From Candidatus Nanopelagicales bacterium (lineage in GTDB: Bacteria; Actinomycetota; Actinomycetes; Nanopelagicales; Nanopelagicaceae), in contig JAURJF010000023.1 in NCBI GenBank assembly GCA_030832365.1, positions 1-14,506 of the forward strand: a stretch of DNA of 14,506 nt, in the 5' to 3' direction. The first letter of the stretch is position 1. Every line of letters begins with the position of its first letter. Below the pieces are notes generated by a model. The model made no database searches, was not told the DNA's origin, and worked only from the letters and a program-made list of their open reading frames with translations. The position numbers were made by a program, and so were the translations under genes. Shown one piece after another: positions 13,095 through 14,506 of the stretch.

Positions 13095-14195
13095 GTGAGC
13101 GAAAAGAAGAAAGTAGAGGGTGATCTCCGACTAGATCAGGTCAGCAAAACTTTTGGTGATTTCGTTGCAGTCGATGATCTCTCGCTAGTAATTCCGAAGG
13201 GTTCATTCTTTGCCTTACTGGGCCCTTCGGGATGCGGCAAGACAACAACGCTTCGGATGATTGCAGGGCTAGAGGAACCTAGCTCGGGCAAGATATTAAT
13301 TGGCGATACCGATATCACCGAAGCAAAAGCCCATGAAAGGCCAGTTAATACAGTCTTTCAAAACTACGCCTTATTTCCTCACCTAACTATCTTTGAAAAT
13401 GTCGCCTTTGGTCTGCGTCGAAGAGGGATAAAAGATGTTAATGAAGCCGTTGAGAAAGTATTAAATCTTGTCGAACTTGCTCATCTAAAGAATAGAAAAC
13501 CAGGTCAACTCTCTGGTGGTCAACAGCAACGTATTGCACTTGCCAGAGCGGTAGTTAATCGCCCTGCGCTCTTACTTCTCGATGAGCCGCTAGGAGCGCT
13601 AGATCTAAAGCTTCGTCGCCAGATGCAGATTGAATTGAAGTGGATTCAGACCGAAGTTGGCATCACCTTTGTTCATGTTACCCATGATCAGGAAGAGGCC
13701 ATGACAATGGCAGACACGATTGCGGTTATGAATAACGGAAGAATCGAGCAGATGGGCTCGCCGGCAGATTTATATGAGAACCCAAGGACTGTCTTTGTTG
13801 CTAACTTCCTTGGCCAATCTAATTTTATTGATGGCGAGGTTGAGGCAAGTGATGGCGAGAACTTAGTTGTCAGCTTGAAGGGAAGCAGGATTGCGCTACC
13901 TAAATCAAGAAACAATGCAAAGAGCAGCTCGCTAAAGCTTGGCATTAGACCAGAGAAGTTCAGACTTCATACCGCAGATGAGAAACTCACTGGCAATTTC
14001 CTAAAAGGCGGGGTAATTACTGATATCTCATTTTTTGGGGTAAGTACACAATATTTAGTTGAGATGCCTTGGAAGCAAGAGTTAATGGTTTTTGAACAGA
14101 ACGATGGCGGCGCACCTGATCTTGAGAAAGGTGATGCCGTAACTCTCTCATGGGAGCCACAGTTCACCTTCGCTCTCGACGGTGATGCAAAATAA
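13095..14195 (+). CDS. potA: Polyamine ABC transporter ATP-binding protein
   Basis: The ATPase subunit that powers polyamine import. The 366-aa protein has a full nucleotide-binding domain: Walker A GPSGCGKTT (43-51), Q-loop FQNYALFPH (Q89), signature LSGGQQQR (139-146), Walker B LLLLDEP (159-165, catalytic E164), D-loop GALD and H-loop THDQEEAM (H197). After it comes a C-terminal regulatory TOBE/OB region (about 240-366), including LGIRPEKFRL. This length and layout are those of the PotA/MalK/UgpC importer group; the neighbours decide the substrate. The start is GTG without a clear Shine-Dalgarno, 13 nt after potD, so translation probably depends on coupling to potD. potB starts 10 nt after the stop. 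Confidence 0.92.
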   Translation: MSEKKKVEGDLRLDQVSKTFGDFVAVDDLSLVIPKGSFFALLGPSGCGKTTTLRMIAGLEEPSSGKILIGDTDITEAKAHERPVNTVFQNYALFPHLTIFENVAFGLRRRGIKDVNEAVEKVLNLVELAHLKNRKPGQLSGGQQQRIALARAVVNRPALLLLDEPLGALDLKLRRQMQIELKWIQTEVGITFVHVTHDQEEAMTMADTIAVMNNGRIEQMGSPADLYENPRTVFVANFLGQSNFIDGEVEASDGENLVVSLKGSRIALPKSRNNAKSSSLKLGIRPEKFRLHTADEKLTGNFLKGGVITDISFFGVSTQYLVEMPWKQELMVFEQNDGGAPDLEKGDAVTLSWEPQFTFALDGDAK

Positions 14196-14205
14196 GTAGC
14201 TAATA

Positions 14206-14506
14206 ATGTCTATTGCCCATACCAGCAGCAGTGAAAAAGTCTTTGCTCCTGCTAAGAAATCTCATCGCACCGCCTATTTATTACTTGCTCCAGGACTTGT
14301 CTGGCTTTTAATTTTCTTCGCCTTTCCGCTATTGAACTTAGCTGAGACCTCTACCAAGACGCCGGCTCCATCCTTTGAAACTGGTGAATTTGTCCAGACA
14401 TTTAGGTTTGCCAACTTCATAGATGCCTTTAGCGCTAATCAAGAACAATTCTTCCGCTCATTTTTCTATGCTCTCTGCGCCACTGTGCTGGCTCTAGCGA
14501 TTTCTT
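14206..14506 (+). CDS. potB: Polyamine ABC transporter permease, N-terminal part (cut by window end)
   Basis: An open frame of 100 codons runs from the ATG at 14206 to the right edge without a stop. After a polar N-terminus (MSIAHTSSSEKV to about residue 22) comes a first membrane helix, YLLLAPGLVWLLIFFAFPL (about 24-42). A periplasmic loop with TFRFANFIDAF follows, and then the beginning of a second helix, SFFYALCATVLALAIS (from about 85). The LLLAPGLVWLLIFFAFPL block followed by a loop and an RSFFYA stretch is the usual opening of the PotB class of binding-protein-dependent permeases. The conserved EAA loop would lie beyond the window. The start lacks a good Shine-Dalgarno and is 10 nt from the potA stop, so coupling is likely. 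Calling it PotB rather than PotC rests on its long first loop and gene order. Confidence 0.85.
   Translation, partial: MSIAHTSSSEKVFAPAKKSHRTAYLLLAPGLVWLLIFFAFPLLNLAETSTKTPAPSFETGEFVQTFRFANFIDAFSANQEQFFRSFFYALCATVLALAIS

Noticed and set aside
1..14506. CRISPR array, tRNA/rRNA genes, insertion sequences, prophage or defence genes
   Set aside because: No regularly spaced direct repeats, cloverleaf-like segments, transposase motifs or terminal inverted repeats were seen; the window is almost fully taken up by housekeeping and transport genes.

Overview
The window looks like a piece of a streamlined, mid-to-low-GC actinobacterial chromosome. The block rpsB-tsf-pyrH-frr-cdsA-rlmN with xerC nearby, and the pair ilvE-cimA, are arrangements I know from Actinobacteria. 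The GC content, judged by eye, is below 50 percent, intergenic gaps are very short, and GTG/TTG starts are common. That combination fits the freshwater acI lineage (Nanopelagicales: Planktophila/Nanopelagicus-like). The lineage is inferred, since there is no rRNA or other marker that settles it.

Layout. (1) 1-2671, plus strand: the 3' part of a branched-chain aminotransferase gene (ilvE), citramalate synthase (cimA, overlapping ilvE by one base) and a small XRE-type helix-turn-helix regulator. (2) 2672-2908, minus strand: an unrecognised 78-aa protein, convergent with the XRE gene with no base between the stop codons. (3) 2909-3073: a divergent intergenic region rich in nested inverted repeats, with a possible 20-codon reading frame on the minus strand. 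(4) 3074-3985: xerC, convergent with glpX (class II fructose-1,6-bisphosphatase, minus). Upstream of glpX on the same strand is a possible 42-aa membrane peptide gene. (5) 5084-5367: a divergent control region with a G-rich tract, a perfect 8-bp dyad, a likely rpsB promoter and a hairpin-rich rpsB leader. (6) 5368-10327: rpsB, tsf, pyrH, frr, cdsA and rlmN, tightly packed and all plus strand (translation, UMP phosphorylation, ribosome recycling, phospholipid precursor synthesis, rRNA/tRNA methylation). (7) 10328-14506: a polyamine module of an aldehyde dehydrogenase of the gamma-aminobutyraldehyde type, then potD, potA and the start of potB. It probably continues past the window with the second permease.

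How the parts work together. The first block makes isoleucine from pyruvate by the citramalate route and transaminates the branched-chain keto acids. The central block is housekeeping. The last block would import putrescine/spermidine by ABC transport and oxidise the aminoaldehyde made from putrescine towards GABA, which fits a planktonic cell scavenging dissolved polyamines as C and N.

I see no tRNA, rRNA, CRISPR array, insertion sequence, prophage or clear defence system. The genes are mostly ordinary. The parts that I cannot explain are non-coding or very small: the 2909-3073 repeat region, the rpsB upstream region, the 78-aa protein and the two possible micro-proteins. No convincing rho-independent terminator (stem plus T-run) was found.
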